Below are positions 17,596 to 27,085 of a DNA stretch of 64,000 nt, piece after piece. Source of the stretch: Nocardiopsis sp. N85 (GTDB lineage Bacteria; Actinomycetota; Actinomycetes; Streptosporangiales; Streptosporangiaceae); contig NZ_JARBUT010000012.1 in NCBI RefSeq assembly GCF_028882275.1, forward strand, positions 124,001-188,000, given 5' to 3'. A program made the translations under genes and the position numbers. Under the pieces are notes generated by a model. It worked only from the letters and a program-made list of their open reading frames with translations. It made no database searches and was not told where the DNA came from. Every line of letters begins with the position of its first letter. Within the stretch, counting starts at the first letter, position 1.

Positions 17596-18186
17596 CTACC
17601 TCTTCTCGTTGCTGTCACCCGCGACCACCGAGGGCCAGGGGAAGTCCTCAGGTAGGGCGTCCATGACCACCTCCCCGCAGCGCCGCCCCTTCCAGGCCCC
17701 GGCGCTGCGCAGGATACCCACCTCCCGGAACCCAGCCTTGGCATAGGCGGTGCGCCCGGCGGCATTGGGTTCGAGCACTTTGAGCCAGACCATCTCCAAC
17801 CCGATGACGTGGAAGGCGTAGTCCAGTGTCAACCGCGTGGCCGCCGTCCCCACACCTCGGCCGCGGCTCTCGGGCGCGACGACCAGAATGAACTCCGCCG
17901 TGCGCACCTGGTGGTCGATGAGCAGACTGGCCAGCCCGCACGGGACCGATCCGCCTTCTCGTGTGTCGTACACGGTGAACCGGGCCTGGTCGGGTGCCCC
18001 GCGCAGTTGGTGTTCCAGCCCTTCGGCCCGCGACTCCGCGCTCTCGGGCACCTGCCGCCCGTACCCGAGTACCGCGCCCGGGTCACTCTCCCACCGCCAG
18101 TACTCATGGGCCAGGTCGGCGCGCAGTGCCCCCAACGCGATGCCCTCGACCTGCACCCACAGGACGGGATCGGCGTTATCACTCAC
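17596..18186 (-). CDS. GNAT acetyltransferase, last gene of a lasso-peptide operon
   Basis: A 196-residue protein from a GTG at 18186, chosen because GAGGAG lies just upstream and because this start overlaps the stop of the lasso B gene (18179), implying translational coupling. The acetyl-CoA motif A is PESRGRGVGTAATRL, preceded by the strand AEFILVV and followed by LEPNAAGRTAYAKAGF, the classic GNAT pattern. In albusnodin-type lasso pathways a GNAT enzyme acetylates a lysine of the precursor, so lasso-peptide acetylation is a plausible job here. With the cyclase broken and no precursor seen, it may now be idle. Ordinary small-molecule acetylation is the alternative. Confidence 0.75.
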   Translation of the reverse strand: MSDNADPVLWVQVEGIALGALRADLAHEYWRWESDPGAVLGYGRQVPESAESRAEGLEHQLRGAPDQARFTVYDTREGGSVPCGLASLLIDHQVRTAEFILVVAPESRGRGVGTAATRLTLDYAFHVIGLEMVWLKVLEPNAAGRTAYAKAGFREVGILRSAGAWKGRRCGEVVMDALPEDFPWPSVVAGDSNEKR

Positions 18187-18895
18187 GGGACTCCTCGAAG
18201 GGTGTGTAGTCGATGATGTCGTCTGACTCGGCAATCGGTCGGCCTCCGACCTCGATCCAAGCGTGCAGCCGCACCGGATCGGTGGCCGCACCGTGCCGGA
18301 ACACGGCCCGGTATCCCGCCCAGCGCAGGGCGACGGAGGTCGCTGCAGCCTCCTCCCAACATGCCACGCGCAGCGGCAACAGGCGGCCGATCCTCCTCAC
18401 CGCGTACGCCGCCGCCTCCGCCGCGGCACGATCGGGAGAACCCGTCGCCGTCCGCCCGACCAGACGCCGGGTACGGGCGAACGCTCTCGTACGGCCGAGC
18501 ACTCCAACGCTCACGACGAGGGACAGCGCACAGGCTCCCAACGCATACCAAGGCAGTGATGAACGGGGAACCGGCGCGAGCGCGGCAGGGCTCTCCCGCG
18601 TCCCCCAACTGGGCGAGGAAGACACTCCCGGCCTCACCCTGCCCCAGGCCCGGGGATCTTCTCCCTCGGTGAGGACCCCGGCGTTCACCAAGGCCGCAAC
18701 CGTCCGTCCCCGCCCCGGGACGGACAGAGCCGAGACCACACCTCCCGCACCTTCCAAACACGAGATGACCTCAGCGGCCTCCCCCGAGAACAGCCGCACC
18801 GCCCCCGTCTCCGCGTCCAGGGCGACGCAGGCGGACGGGAAACAGATCAGCCGCAGCTGCGGGGCCGGAACAAGGTGCGGCGGAAGTGCCGTCAT
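18179..18895 (-). CDS. Lasso peptide biosynthesis protein B (RRE-protease fusion)
   Basis: A 238-residue protein. The first 85 or so residues (ACVALDAETGAVRLFSG... and a basic helix) look like a PqqD-like RiPP recognition element. After a linker and a hydrophobic stretch comes the transglutaminase-like leader peptidase: Cys in LRVACWEEAAATS, His in VRLHAWIEVGG, and Asp in AESDDIIDYTPF form the expected Cys-His-Asp triad of lasso B2 proteins. The ATG at 18895 shares one base with the cyclase stop (TGATG). In a working pathway it removes the leader of the precursor before ring closure. RRE and protease are usually separate in actinomycetes, so the fusion is worth noting. Confidence 0.75.
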   Translation of the reverse strand: MTALPPHLVPAPQLRLICFPSACVALDAETGAVRLFSGEAAEVISCLEGAGGVVSALSVPGRGRTVAALVNAGVLTEGEDPRAWGRVRPGVSSSPSWGTRESPAALAPVPRSSLPWYALGACALSLVVSVGVLGRTRAFARTRRLVGRTATGSPDRAAAEAAAYAVRRIGRLLPLRVACWEEAAATSVALRWAGYRAVFRHGAATDPVRLHAWIEVGGRPIAESDDIIDYTPFEESRE

Positions 18896-19624
18896 CACGC
18901 CTCCTTCCGTGCTCGGCTCCGCGTCCACGCGGCTGGAGGGCTTGCCTCGACCGCACGCCCCCACACCTCGGCGGAGATCACCGGCTCCAGCAGCCCCCAG
19001 GGGGAGTCTCTGCCCAGCGCCGCCATGTGGAGTTCTCTGCGCAGTTCCTGCGGGTCGATCAGGCCGTGACCGGCCAACCACCCGTCAAGGAGGTCGGACA
19101 CTTCTGGAAGATGTGCGCGCAACCCCAGGTAGTGGTCGGCATCGGTACCCCCCCTTGGTACGGCGTCGCGTGATCGCTTCCGGTAGGACGTCTCGCATCG
19201 CCTCCGCCAGCTGCGGTTTGTAACTCCAGGGCGACCCCCGATCCGTGACACGGAAGGCCAGTGCGGCCTCCACCACGGATCTGTCCAGGAACGGGGCTTC
19301 CAGGCGGACCCCGAAGGCCTCGGCGAACTGCGCGTCGGCGTGGGCGGTGTGCCCGATGCCGCGCAACGTGAGGAGTTCCGCGTCCGAGCGCAGGAGGTCC
19401 AGCACACCACGGCCGCCTCCGAGGGCCGTCATGGTCTGTGCCTTCGGGGTGAGCCAACGGCAGGAGAACCTGTTCCCGCCCCGGGCCGACTGTCGCAGCA
19501 GTCCCGCGGGGGAACGCCCAACTTCCTCAACGTGTGCCTGTTGCCCTCCAGAGACATGTGTGCGTACCCGAAGCAGGCCCCTTCTGCGCTCGCTTGTTCT
19601 GTCGGTGCCGACCTGTGGCCGGTT
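18895..19624 (-). pseudogene. Lasso cyclase (asparagine-synthetase-like) remnant, truncated and frameshifted
   Basis: Minus-strand reading gives the C-terminal part of a class B asparagine-synthetase-like lasso cyclase: RWLTPKAQTMTALGG, EAFGVRLEAPFLDRSVVEA, and AMRDVLPEAITRRRTKGG are recognisable. At the run of seven C (plus 19148-19154) the frame shifts, and the -1 partner continues TDADHYLGLRAHLPEVSDL to a stop at 18895; one base fewer would rejoin them. Upstream the frame closes at a stop near 19625, and the glutaminase-like and ATP-PPi loop regions are absent, so about two thirds of the gene is gone. It is the first recognisable gene of the lasso operon; no precursor gene was found. Confidence 0.7.
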
Positions 19625-19852
19625 TTACCGGTCATGGGTCTTCCGCTGTTCTAGCGCTGGACCTCGCTGGCCGGTTCTGGACATCGCTGTTCCTTCAAAC
19701 TGCGTATTTGGCCCTAAGGGTCCCCCTGCGGGCACGGGGAGTGATAACAATCCTGTTCAATATTCCTCGACTAGGCCATCGTGCGCCCTGCCAGTCGGAA
19801 CCCCGCACCGATGGATCCCCGGTCCCTCTCTCAATCGGGAAGGAAACGCTAC

Positions 19853-20209
19853 GTGAGCACAGAAGAAGTCGGCGCCAACACCTGGGCAGCCATGGACAAG
19901 GGCGTCCAGGCTGAGGCCATGGCGGAGGCCATGGTCGGCTTGGAGGAGACCTTCACCATGCTCATGGACGATCTGGCGAGCTACGCGGGATGGATCTCCT
20001 CCGGCTACGTGGCCGTACGGGACGAACTCCAGCCCGAGGTGCACAAGGTGCAGCAGAACGGAATCTCGCTCGCCAACAACATCCAGGCCGGCGCCTCGGA
20101 GGTCGCGCAGAACGACTATGAGGCGGGCGACCGGTTCACCGAGGCCTGGGGGGAGATGCCCGAGGTGAACTTCAAGGACGACCGGCCTGACGGCACCGAA
20201 CGCTTCTGA
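19853..20209 (+). CDS. Small ESAT-6/WXG100-like helical protein
   Basis: A 118-residue helical protein from a GTG at 19853 with GGGAAGGA upstream. The central part has a Trp turn (SYAGWISSGY) between two predicted helices and ends with the segment SLANNIQAGASEVAQND. The same pattern, with LADDVQAGAGEIVLND, is found in the protein at 24684-25025, so the two are paralogues. Size and layout fit secreted or partner proteins of type VII systems. It leads an operon with a now broken long helical protein and a lipoprotein. The exact family was not recognised. Confidence 0.6.
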   Translation: MSTEEVGANTWAAMDKGVQAEAMAEAMVGLEETFTMLMDDLASYAGWISSGYVAVRDELQPEVHKVQQNGISLANNIQAGASEVAQNDYEAGDRFTEAWGEMPEVNFKDDRPDGTERF

Positions 20210-20239
20210 CCTCTGTCCCCGACCGAAGGAACGCACCCC

Positions 20240-22729
20240 GTGTCCCAACGAGACGTGACCTACAGCGGTGAGACCATCGAGGCCGTGATGGTGGGCTTCC
20301 TACACCTTGGAGATGAACTACGACCCCGCCATGAAGGTCTCCGAGATCCGTGGCGGAGCCGAGGATCTCAACATGCTGGAACGAAGGATCCTCGGCCGTG
20401 CCGACGGGATGAACGACGGCTTCGACGATGCGGCTAAGGAGTTCACCGAGGTCGTCAAGTGGGACATCTCTGCTTTGAGTGCAGAGGATCTGGCCGTCTG
20501 GATGGAGGTCACCTCCACACTCCGCTTCTGCGCGGCCATCACTGAGGAGTGGGCGGACGCCGTCAGTGAGTACAAGCGGGAGCGCCGCCGGATCATCAAC
20601 CGCTGGAACGAGGAGGCCCCCGCATACGAGGAGGACCTGGAGAAGACCGAGGTGGCCTTCAGGTTCGTCTGGATGGAGACCCCGGCACAGAAGGCCGGCG
20701 CAGCCCTCCGCGCGCTCAAAGAGGAACTGGAAGGAGAGGAGTCCACTGCTTACAGGGACCTGGACTCGATCTCCATCGACCTCCTCCAGGACCTCAAGAA
20801 CGGCCCCACTCCCGAAGCCGTCCAGCGCCTCATCGAGAACGGCTATATCAATTGGTCGTACTTCAACCTCGGTGGCGAGGTGGAATCCGCTCCGGTCGAG
20901 GTCGATCCTGATGAAATGGCCGAGGAGCTGGTCGATTACCTGGACGATCCCGAGGGATACGACGGAGATATAACCCTGGTCACGGCCGTCCTGGGCAATA
21001 TCGGACTCGCCGCCATGAGGAGTCAGCAGGAGGGGAGTGGGCTAAGCAGCGACCAGGTCCTATTTCTGACGAATTTCTATGAGGCCCTCGAAGAAGCAGG
21101 AGGGGAAGATGAATTCTATCCGGGAGTTCTTGGGATAGTCAATCGGATACCCGAGAACCCTGAGATCGATGAAGCCATGAGGGAAAAGATCCTCGGGGCT
21201 CTCGGCGATGGTATCCTCGCACTCTCCAGTGAGAGTGTGGGAGGCGCTTACTCACTTCTCCCCGAGAGCATTAGAAACACGGTAGAGGGACCTGATCCGG
21301 ACGGAGCCTACCCGCGCACCTCATGGATATCGAACGCTCAAGCCCTTTCGCTGATGATGGAACATGCGAATCCTTACCTGAGGGGGGTCGGCAGTTCTCT
21401 GCCAACCTCACCGAGACCGTTGCTCGTGAGCTGGATTCTGCGGAAGGCGGTTCGGAGAGCGTTCCTTTCGAGCCGGGGGAGCTGGAAAACCTTCTGGACG
21501 TCTCCTTGCGGAACGAAGAGGCGAATTTCGCCGTCATCGATGGAGAGAACTCCCGGGAGACGCTTCGCGGACTCTACTCCTTCGACTGGCGGGACGACGG
21601 GGATGTGGTCGCATCTCTCACCGATTGGATATGGGAGTATGCGGAATCAGGTGGAGACGAGGCCGAGATGGCGGCGGAAGCCGCTGTTTCGCTGATCAAA
21701 ACGCTCGGAGAACATGAAAGTGACTTCCTGGACACGGGATTCCAGGTCGGCGGTAATCCGAACGCCGCAGTCACCGAGTTGAACGGGGCGCTGGCGGGCA
21801 GTTTCAGTCGGATTTTCTACTCCTATATCGATAGTTTCGGGCTTTCCTACACCGGATCCGGTGCTGATTATGAGGTCCTGAGCGTCGAGCAGGCAGAGCA
21901 CATGCCTCTCTTTGAGGAGGGGGATATAGCTATCTTTGTCCCCGAAGGTCAGAGACAGGGATTCTTGCAGTTGCTGATGGCCAACGAACAGGTTTCTCCC
22001 AATGTTCTGGCTTCGGCCGTCGGGCATGAGCAGAGAACGATCGAAGGGGCGATATTTGACGGCCGGTACGATCCGGACACCTACAGCAACGAGTCCGGCA
22101 GGTTGAGGGATCTGGTCGACGGAGCCCTTGTCGCGGAAATAGAATCCCGGATCTCCGAATCGGACAAGGCTTCGGAGGAAGCGGCGAAGGAGGCCCAAGC
22201 AAAATGGGAGACGGCGTACAAGGTAGTGGCGGCTCTCGGATCTGGCGCAACAGGTATGGTGCCGGTCGCCGGTGATGTCGCCGCCACGGGATTCGACATG
22301 TTCACGGCCTTTATGGAAGAACCGTAAAAGAACTATGTTTCCGAGCAGATCGAGGAAGAGATCGAGGAGTTCAGGAGGGGTTTGGATTCCGGTGAAGACC
22401 TGCATGGGCCGGTCATGGGGGGAGAAGACGAAGCCCGCTGGCACATCCAACTCCAAGTAGCACACGTACTGCTCAATGAAGGTGTTATTTCCCTGGATGA
22501 CCTTGAGGGGATAGGGGCCGTCGTTGAAGGAGCGGGCGGTGACATCTACCTTCCCTTGTCCCCCAATGACTGGATCATCGGTCATTCAAGCAAGGGGAAC
22601 GAACTCATCGGTGCCATTAGCGAGGCCTTGAGTGAAACGCATCCGGAAGTAGATGTCGAGAAAGTCATCGAAACTTACACGACCGGCTACAAGGAGAGTA
22701 TGCAAGAAAGGGACGTGAATAGGTATTGA
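20240..22729 (+). pseudogene. Long helical protein, type VII locus, broken by three lesions
   Basis: About 825 codons of acidic helical protein spread over frames. The start (VSQRDVTYSGETIEAVM) and the next segment (WASYTLEMNYDPAMK) are in different frames, joined near 20290. A second shift lies at the run of six G (21382-21387), where a seventh G would join NPYLRGG to RQFSANLTETV. An in-frame TAA at 22325-22327 then separates DMFTAFMEEP from KNYVSEQIEEEIEEF. The rest runs to a TGA overlapping the lipoprotein start. It looks like the large partner of the preceding WXG-like gene (TPR- or LXG-like actinomycete type). No enzymatic motif was recognised. Codon GC is lower than average after about 20960. 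Confidence 0.65.
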
Positions 22730-23907
22730 TGATGGTGAAGGTTTTGGTGTCGATGTCGGGCTTCAAGAAAAAACTCGCTTCCGTTTCTATCGTTCTGCTT
22801 GCTGCTTCAGCGTGTTCTGGTTCCCCCATCTCGGTGTCCGGGGCAGTGGAAATAGACCATCGAACGGCCGGGGATCTGGGACTTGAGGGCGGAGGATCCC
22901 TTGAAAGCATTCAGGAATTCGAGGAGTTGAGAAGCACCCGGGACAACCAGGGAGAGAGGCTGGTGCGGCGGGACGATCATGCCATCGCGGTGACTGGCCG
23001 GGGGGTGGTCGGTGTAGGGCCTGACGGCCGAGAGCGCTGGCGATACCTGGTATCCGAAGATGTCGAGGTGGGTTTCCCCCGGGGAACAGATGCGATCGTC
23101 CTTGTTCACCCGGTCGAAGAAAACTCTTCAAGAATGACTGAAGTCGTTCTGGACCCCGAAAACGGGGAGATTGCTTTCTCTTCCGAGATATTCTCAAAGA
23201 ACCCGCCGGATCCGGAGCTGGGGAACACGGAAACGCGTATCACTGTTCAGGATGGAGTGTCTGCGCAAATTCGTGAGGAATCCGGCGAATCCTGGACGGC
23301 CGACCTGGGGGCCTGGTGTGGTGGAACCGATGCCTCGGCCGCAGATTTCACTCTGGCCTCCGACGCGGAGCGACTTTATCTGTCCATTCTCTGTGGCTCC
23401 GGGGCGGACGGGCGGCTGGTCGCTCTCTCTCTGGAGACCGGTGAGATGGTATGGGAGGGTTTCTTCGATGGAGGAGAGGCCGCGCCAGAGGTCTTCATCG
23501 TTGACTCCACCGACCCGGACGGTCCCGAGAGGGACATCGTTCAACGGGTCCTGCAAGGCGAATTCTCTGGCGGGTATCGCTACGTGGAATCCGGTGATGG
23601 GAATCCGTACACCCCTGAGTCGCTGACCGTTGCACCCGTGATCCAGCATCTGTCACTTCCGGAAGAGAACGAGATCCCCAAGGTTTTCCTCATGGGAACC
23701 GAGACGAACTTGGAAGCCTTCGCCGTACACGGAGCGGCCTCCCTGCTCATGGATCAGGGTCTTCTCACCTTCGACGCCATCGATGATGTCGCATATGCCG
23801 AAGAGAACGGAGTTCCGCGCTTCTACACTCCCATGGAGGATGTGCAGTTCTTCAGCGACGTGACCCGGAACGGAATCGTGGATGCGTTGCGCTCCATAGA
23901 AGGCTGA
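22729..23907 (+). CDS. Lipoprotein with beta-propeller-like repeats
   Basis: About 392 residues starting at the ATG overlapping the preceding stop (TGATG); an internal ATG at 22753 (MSGFKKK) is an alternative start. A signal peptide ends in the lipobox LAASAC, so the mature protein would be lipid-anchored on the outer face of the membrane. Motifs such as VVGVGPDGRERWRYLV and LVALSLETGEMVWEG resemble PQQ-like beta-propeller blades. It was probably co-expressed with the two type VII-like genes upstream; a surface receptor or scaffold role is only a guess. The frame is intact although its neighbour is broken. Confidence 0.65.
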   Translation: MMVKVLVSMSGFKKKLASVSIVLLAASACSGSPISVSGAVEIDHRTAGDLGLEGGGSLESIQEFEELRSTRDNQGERLVRRDDHAIAVTGRGVVGVGPDGRERWRYLVSEDVEVGFPRGTDAIVLVHPVEENSSRMTEVVLDPENGEIAFSSEIFSKNPPDPELGNTETRITVQDGVSAQIREESGESWTADLGAWCGGTDASAADFTLASDAERLYLSILCGSGADGRLVALSLETGEMVWEGFFDGGEAAPEVFIVDSTDPDGPERDIVQRVLQGEFSGGYRYVESGDGNPYTPESLTVAPVIQHLSLPEENEIPKVFLMGTETNLEAFAVHGAASLLMDQGLLTFDAIDDVAYAEENGVPRFYTPMEDVQFFSDVTRNGIVDALRSIEG

Positions 23908-23931
23908 GAACCGACACCATCCCGCCGGTCA

Positions 23932-24440
23932 GCCCCGGACCGGCGGACAACCACACTTGCAGTCCTTGTCATCCTGGTTCTCGAAGCTGAAGGACCAGGG
24001 CGGCCCGGTGATCTCCTCGGTCCGGTCAGGGCGGCCGGGTAGGTGGCGCAGGACGCTCCAGCTCTTGAACCGGACGATCCCCTTCCAATAGGTGAGCGGA
24101 GATCGGCGTGCCCGGAGTCGGCGTCCTTCTTCCACTGCGTCCTGCCACGACTCGTGCACGGGCAGAACACCACGGCAGGGAGCCCGACGCACCCCGTACC
24201 GCCCAAGCCGGCCAGACCTGCGGCCTCGACGTGCTCGGCGATCTGCCACACCCACGCCTCGGATTTCATGCACTGCCCCGGGCGGTGACCAGGAGGTCAA
24301 CAGCGGTTCCTCCGTTGGGTGCGGACGTCGTCTGGACGTTCCATGCCGTGCTACCTGTGCTCGCCCGAGGAGAACGGCCGGTCGGGCGCTATGCGGTCGC
24401 AGGCGACGAGGGTGCCATCCACGATCACGTGTCCCGGCTC
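23932..24440 (-). pseudogene. IS5-type transposase remnant, multiply frameshifted
   Basis: Minus-strand fragments in different frames line up with IS5-family transposases. Near 24420 HVIVDGTLVACDRIAPDRPF fits the first Asp region and the SGKH-type segment that follows it. Further on come a piece resembling the PGAVHDV region and finally VRFKSWSVLRHLPGRPDR, like the C-terminal LKSWRVLRxLR signature. Stops and shifts interrupt it, and no ends or target duplication could be found. It adjoins the short frame at 24425-24634, which it may have truncated. It is best read as a dead, partly deleted insertion. Confidence 0.5.
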
Positions 24441-24634
24441 TTTCGGAAGTCACGAGGCCGCCTCGGGCACAGGGTGGGCGTCCGCAGGGTGAGCAGTCGG
24501 TGGTCTTCCGCACGTGCCGTCAGGTCGCCCGGTACGCGGGCGTCCAACCCCTCGAAGTCGCTGGACCTGGCCCGGATCAGGGCGGAGATGGCGTCGGTGG
24601 TGTGCGGGGTGAGGGGGAGATCGAAAGAAGCCAC
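24425..24634 (-). CDS. Short ORF downstream of an ESX-like gene, possibly a truncated gene start
   Basis: From a GTG at 24634 with GAGGA five bases upstream, the product begins VASFDLPLTPHTTDAISAL and keeps normal codon use for about 45 residues. It then degenerates into Arg/Pro-rich sequence where it meets the IS5-like remnant. It lies 50 bases after the stop of the small helical gene and on the same strand, the place held by the long helical protein in the locus at 20240. It may be the 5' stump of an equivalent partner, though the sequences are not evidently alike. Confidence 0.25.
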   Translation of the reverse strand: MASFDLPLTPHTTDAISALIRARSSDFEGLDARVPGDLTARAEDHRLLTLRTPTLCPRRPRDFRKSRDT

Positions 24635-24683
24635 GGGGGTCCTCATCCGGAAAGCGGCCAGGGGAGGGTAGGGGCGATTCGGG

Positions 24684-25025
24684 TCAGTAGAAGTCGACGT
24701 TGCCCGGGCCGGAAGGCGGGTGCCGGGCGGCGGTGGACAGCTCCTCGGAGCCCTCCGGGTCGTTGAGGACGATCTCGCCTGCCCCCGCCTGGACGTCGTC
24801 GGCCAGTTGCGGTCCGTGGCCCTGGACCTCCACTAACCCCTGGAGGTGACACTCGTGGAAGGACCGCCACCCCGCCTTGACCTCCTCCTCGCCCGCCACC
24901 CGGATCGCGTCGTCGATCGTCAGCTCGAACGCGCCGGTCAGCCCGGCCATAGCCGTGGCGAGTGCCTCGGCGTCCTCACCGCCCTGCCGCGCCTCGTTCG
25001 GATTCGCACCGATCCCACTGCTCAT
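24684..25025 (-). CDS. Small ESAT-6/WXG100-like helical protein, paralogue
   Basis: A 113-residue protein from the ATG at 25025 (AAGG lies eleven bases upstream). The order AEALATAMAGL, a Trp turn (VKAGWRSFHE) and LADDVQAGAGEIVLND mirrors AEAMAEAMVGL, AGWISSGY and LANNIQAGASEVAQND of the protein at 19853. The two genes point away from the material between them. A type VII partner or effector role is inferred from the family pattern; nothing in the sequence shows the partner. It has an acidic N-terminus and no signal peptide. Confidence 0.55.
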   Translation of the reverse strand: MSSGIGANPNEARQGGEDAEALATAMAGLTGAFELTIDDAIRVAGEEEVKAGWRSFHECHLQGLVEVQGHGPQLADDVQAGAGEIVLNDPEGSEELSTAARHPPSGPGNVDFY

Positions 25026-25269
25026 ACGAGATGTGACCTTGCCAAGGGGGCGGTACAGCCTCTCGTGAACCTTGTGTCGCCAGACTCCTGTCTGTCGCCA
25101 TAAGTTTTCGCCCCGCACTGAGGGCAATGGATTCGCCCCGGTGGGTTATGGGTTGCGACCTGAGTTCCCCGTGGAACCGGTGACCGCCTTGGGCCAACCG
25201 CGGACACACGGTGTGGCCTTCGTCAGGCTGGGGCTCGACGGTAGGGTGCCGGCTGGTCTTCGTGAAGCG

Positions 25270-27085
25270 GCAGGAGCGGTGTCCTCGGCTGCGACGAGAT
25301 CCCCTCTGCCGAGTGCTTCTCCCCTATCGGGAACACCGAAGGCGTCCGGAGTGGTGTGCAGGTGCTCATCGGCCCTCCCCACACCGGGTGCCGCACGGTC
25401 GGGCTGCGCACTCTGGGCACGCTGCCGCAAGCTGACGGACTCCGCGAGTTCCGCACGCCCGACTGGGACGAGCCCGATATGGACCGCATTCCCGTCGACC
25501 CCCGGTACGGCTACCTGCTCGACCTCACCGGCACCGGCGAAGCGCTCCCCCGAACGGTTCGCCGATGACCTGGCCCGGTATGCCAAGGAGGCGGTGGCCC
25601 AAGAGCACGGACCGCTGCTCTTCATCCTCGGACACGACGAGGTGGGCAGGAAACTCTCCCGGATCGGCGACCGGGACGGGGTCGTCATCAGGGAGCACCG
25701 GCGTCCGGACGCGGTGGACGTGGCCAAGCGCAGGATCAGGACCTCCGACAGGCCCGACCGGTGGCAACGGGAGAAGTGGGTCGACGACCCGGAGGGGGTC
25801 TTCCGCGGACTGGTGGCGCCTGAAGCCCTTCCTGCCCGAGGAGTCGCCCTCGCCGAGGCCGTACTGCAAGCGGCCGACAAGAACGACACGAACGTGCCGG
25901 GCTCCTTCTCGAACTGGCAAGAACTGATCCAGGGCTGGTTCTCCACCGATGTGCGGGGGAGAACCCCAAAGGCGCCGAGGTCAGGAGCTTGCGCATCGCT
26001 GCCTCCTTCCTCGACGGCCAGCCGGCCACCACAGTCTGGCCGCCCCCGACGACCGGGCACGCGGCCTCGCCGCAGACCCGACCCTGCGAGACGGTCGCGT
26101 CTACATCACCGACGACGGCCGAAAGGGGGTCGACCTCGCGCTGATCCGTTACCTCTGGGACCGCCGGCGTTCTGTCGCGGACCGGCTCGCCGGGTGGCTG
26201 ACCGAGATCAGTGCTCCCGGCGGGGTCGCCGGAGACTGCCTGGACCGGCTCTCGGAGGTACTGGCCGAGGTCGCGGTGGCGCGGGGGAGCGCGACGGTTC
26301 TCTCCCTGTTGGAGGAGTGGTTGAAGCAGGACGCACCGCAGCGGATGGCCTTCGTGGTCGACGTCCTCCAGAAGCTCACCCAGCACGAGGACCTCGGACC
26401 GCGGGTGCGCGTGGTGGACCTGCGCAACTGGGCCAAGGGTTCGGGTACCCCGGAACGGCAGCGGGCCGTCATCGGGGTGTGCCGGGGGCGGTTCGGGGAG
26501 CAGTACCCCGAACAGGCGCTGATGCGACTGCGCTACGTCGTACAGACCGCCCGGGACCCAGAGTTGCGCCGGGAGGCCGTGGCCGCCGTGGCCGAGCGCT
26601 TCGAACCCGGACGGCATGAGCGGCCGGCGGCACTGAAGGTCCTGGTCGACTGGATCGAGGACGAGCGGACCGTTCTCGACGGCGGACTCCTCTTCCTCGA
26701 CCTGTTCGGGGGCATTCCGAACGCCGACGGGGGCGCCGGGCCCGATCCGGCGCGCGGGCTGCTCACCCCCGCCGGTGATGAGGGGGAGCAGGCTCTGCTG
26801 CTGTTCCGGAGGGCGTGGACGTGCATATGGCGTCAACCGGCGCTGCGCCAGAACGCGAGCCACGTACTGGCTCTGTGGGCCGCCGCCGTGGAGAAGGGGG
26901 AGGTCCCGTTCGACAGGGGGCTTTCTGTGCTCTCGGTCGTGTCCGAATCCGCAGAGATCGACGAGGACGTCGATCGTGTCATCACGGTGCCCGGGAGTGT
27001 GGGGATCCGGCTCCGCAGGGGCTTCTGGAAGAAGCCGCGCGATGGGGCGCGACCCGACGGAGAGCGTGCGGATGTTCCGTCGTAG
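25270..27085 (+). pseudogene. P-loop/helical-repeat protein with several frameshifts; homologue of the gene at 49333
   Basis: Pieces in three frames join into one protein: a P-loop-like start (VLIGPPHTGCRTVGL), ERFADDLARYAKEAVAQEHG, a long middle, and a C-terminal repeat region. Shifts sit at five C (25547-25551, one too many), at five G (25955-25959, one too few) and near 26038. VYITDDGRKGVDLALIRYLW and EQALMRLRYVVQTARD align with VFFEREGHADRVLDHLW and AGALTRLKWLVEVDED of the intact 684-residue protein at 49333, so they are relatives. Function is unknown; a defence NTPase is possible given the neighbours. The last frame overlaps the next gene by 14 bases. Confidence 0.6.
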
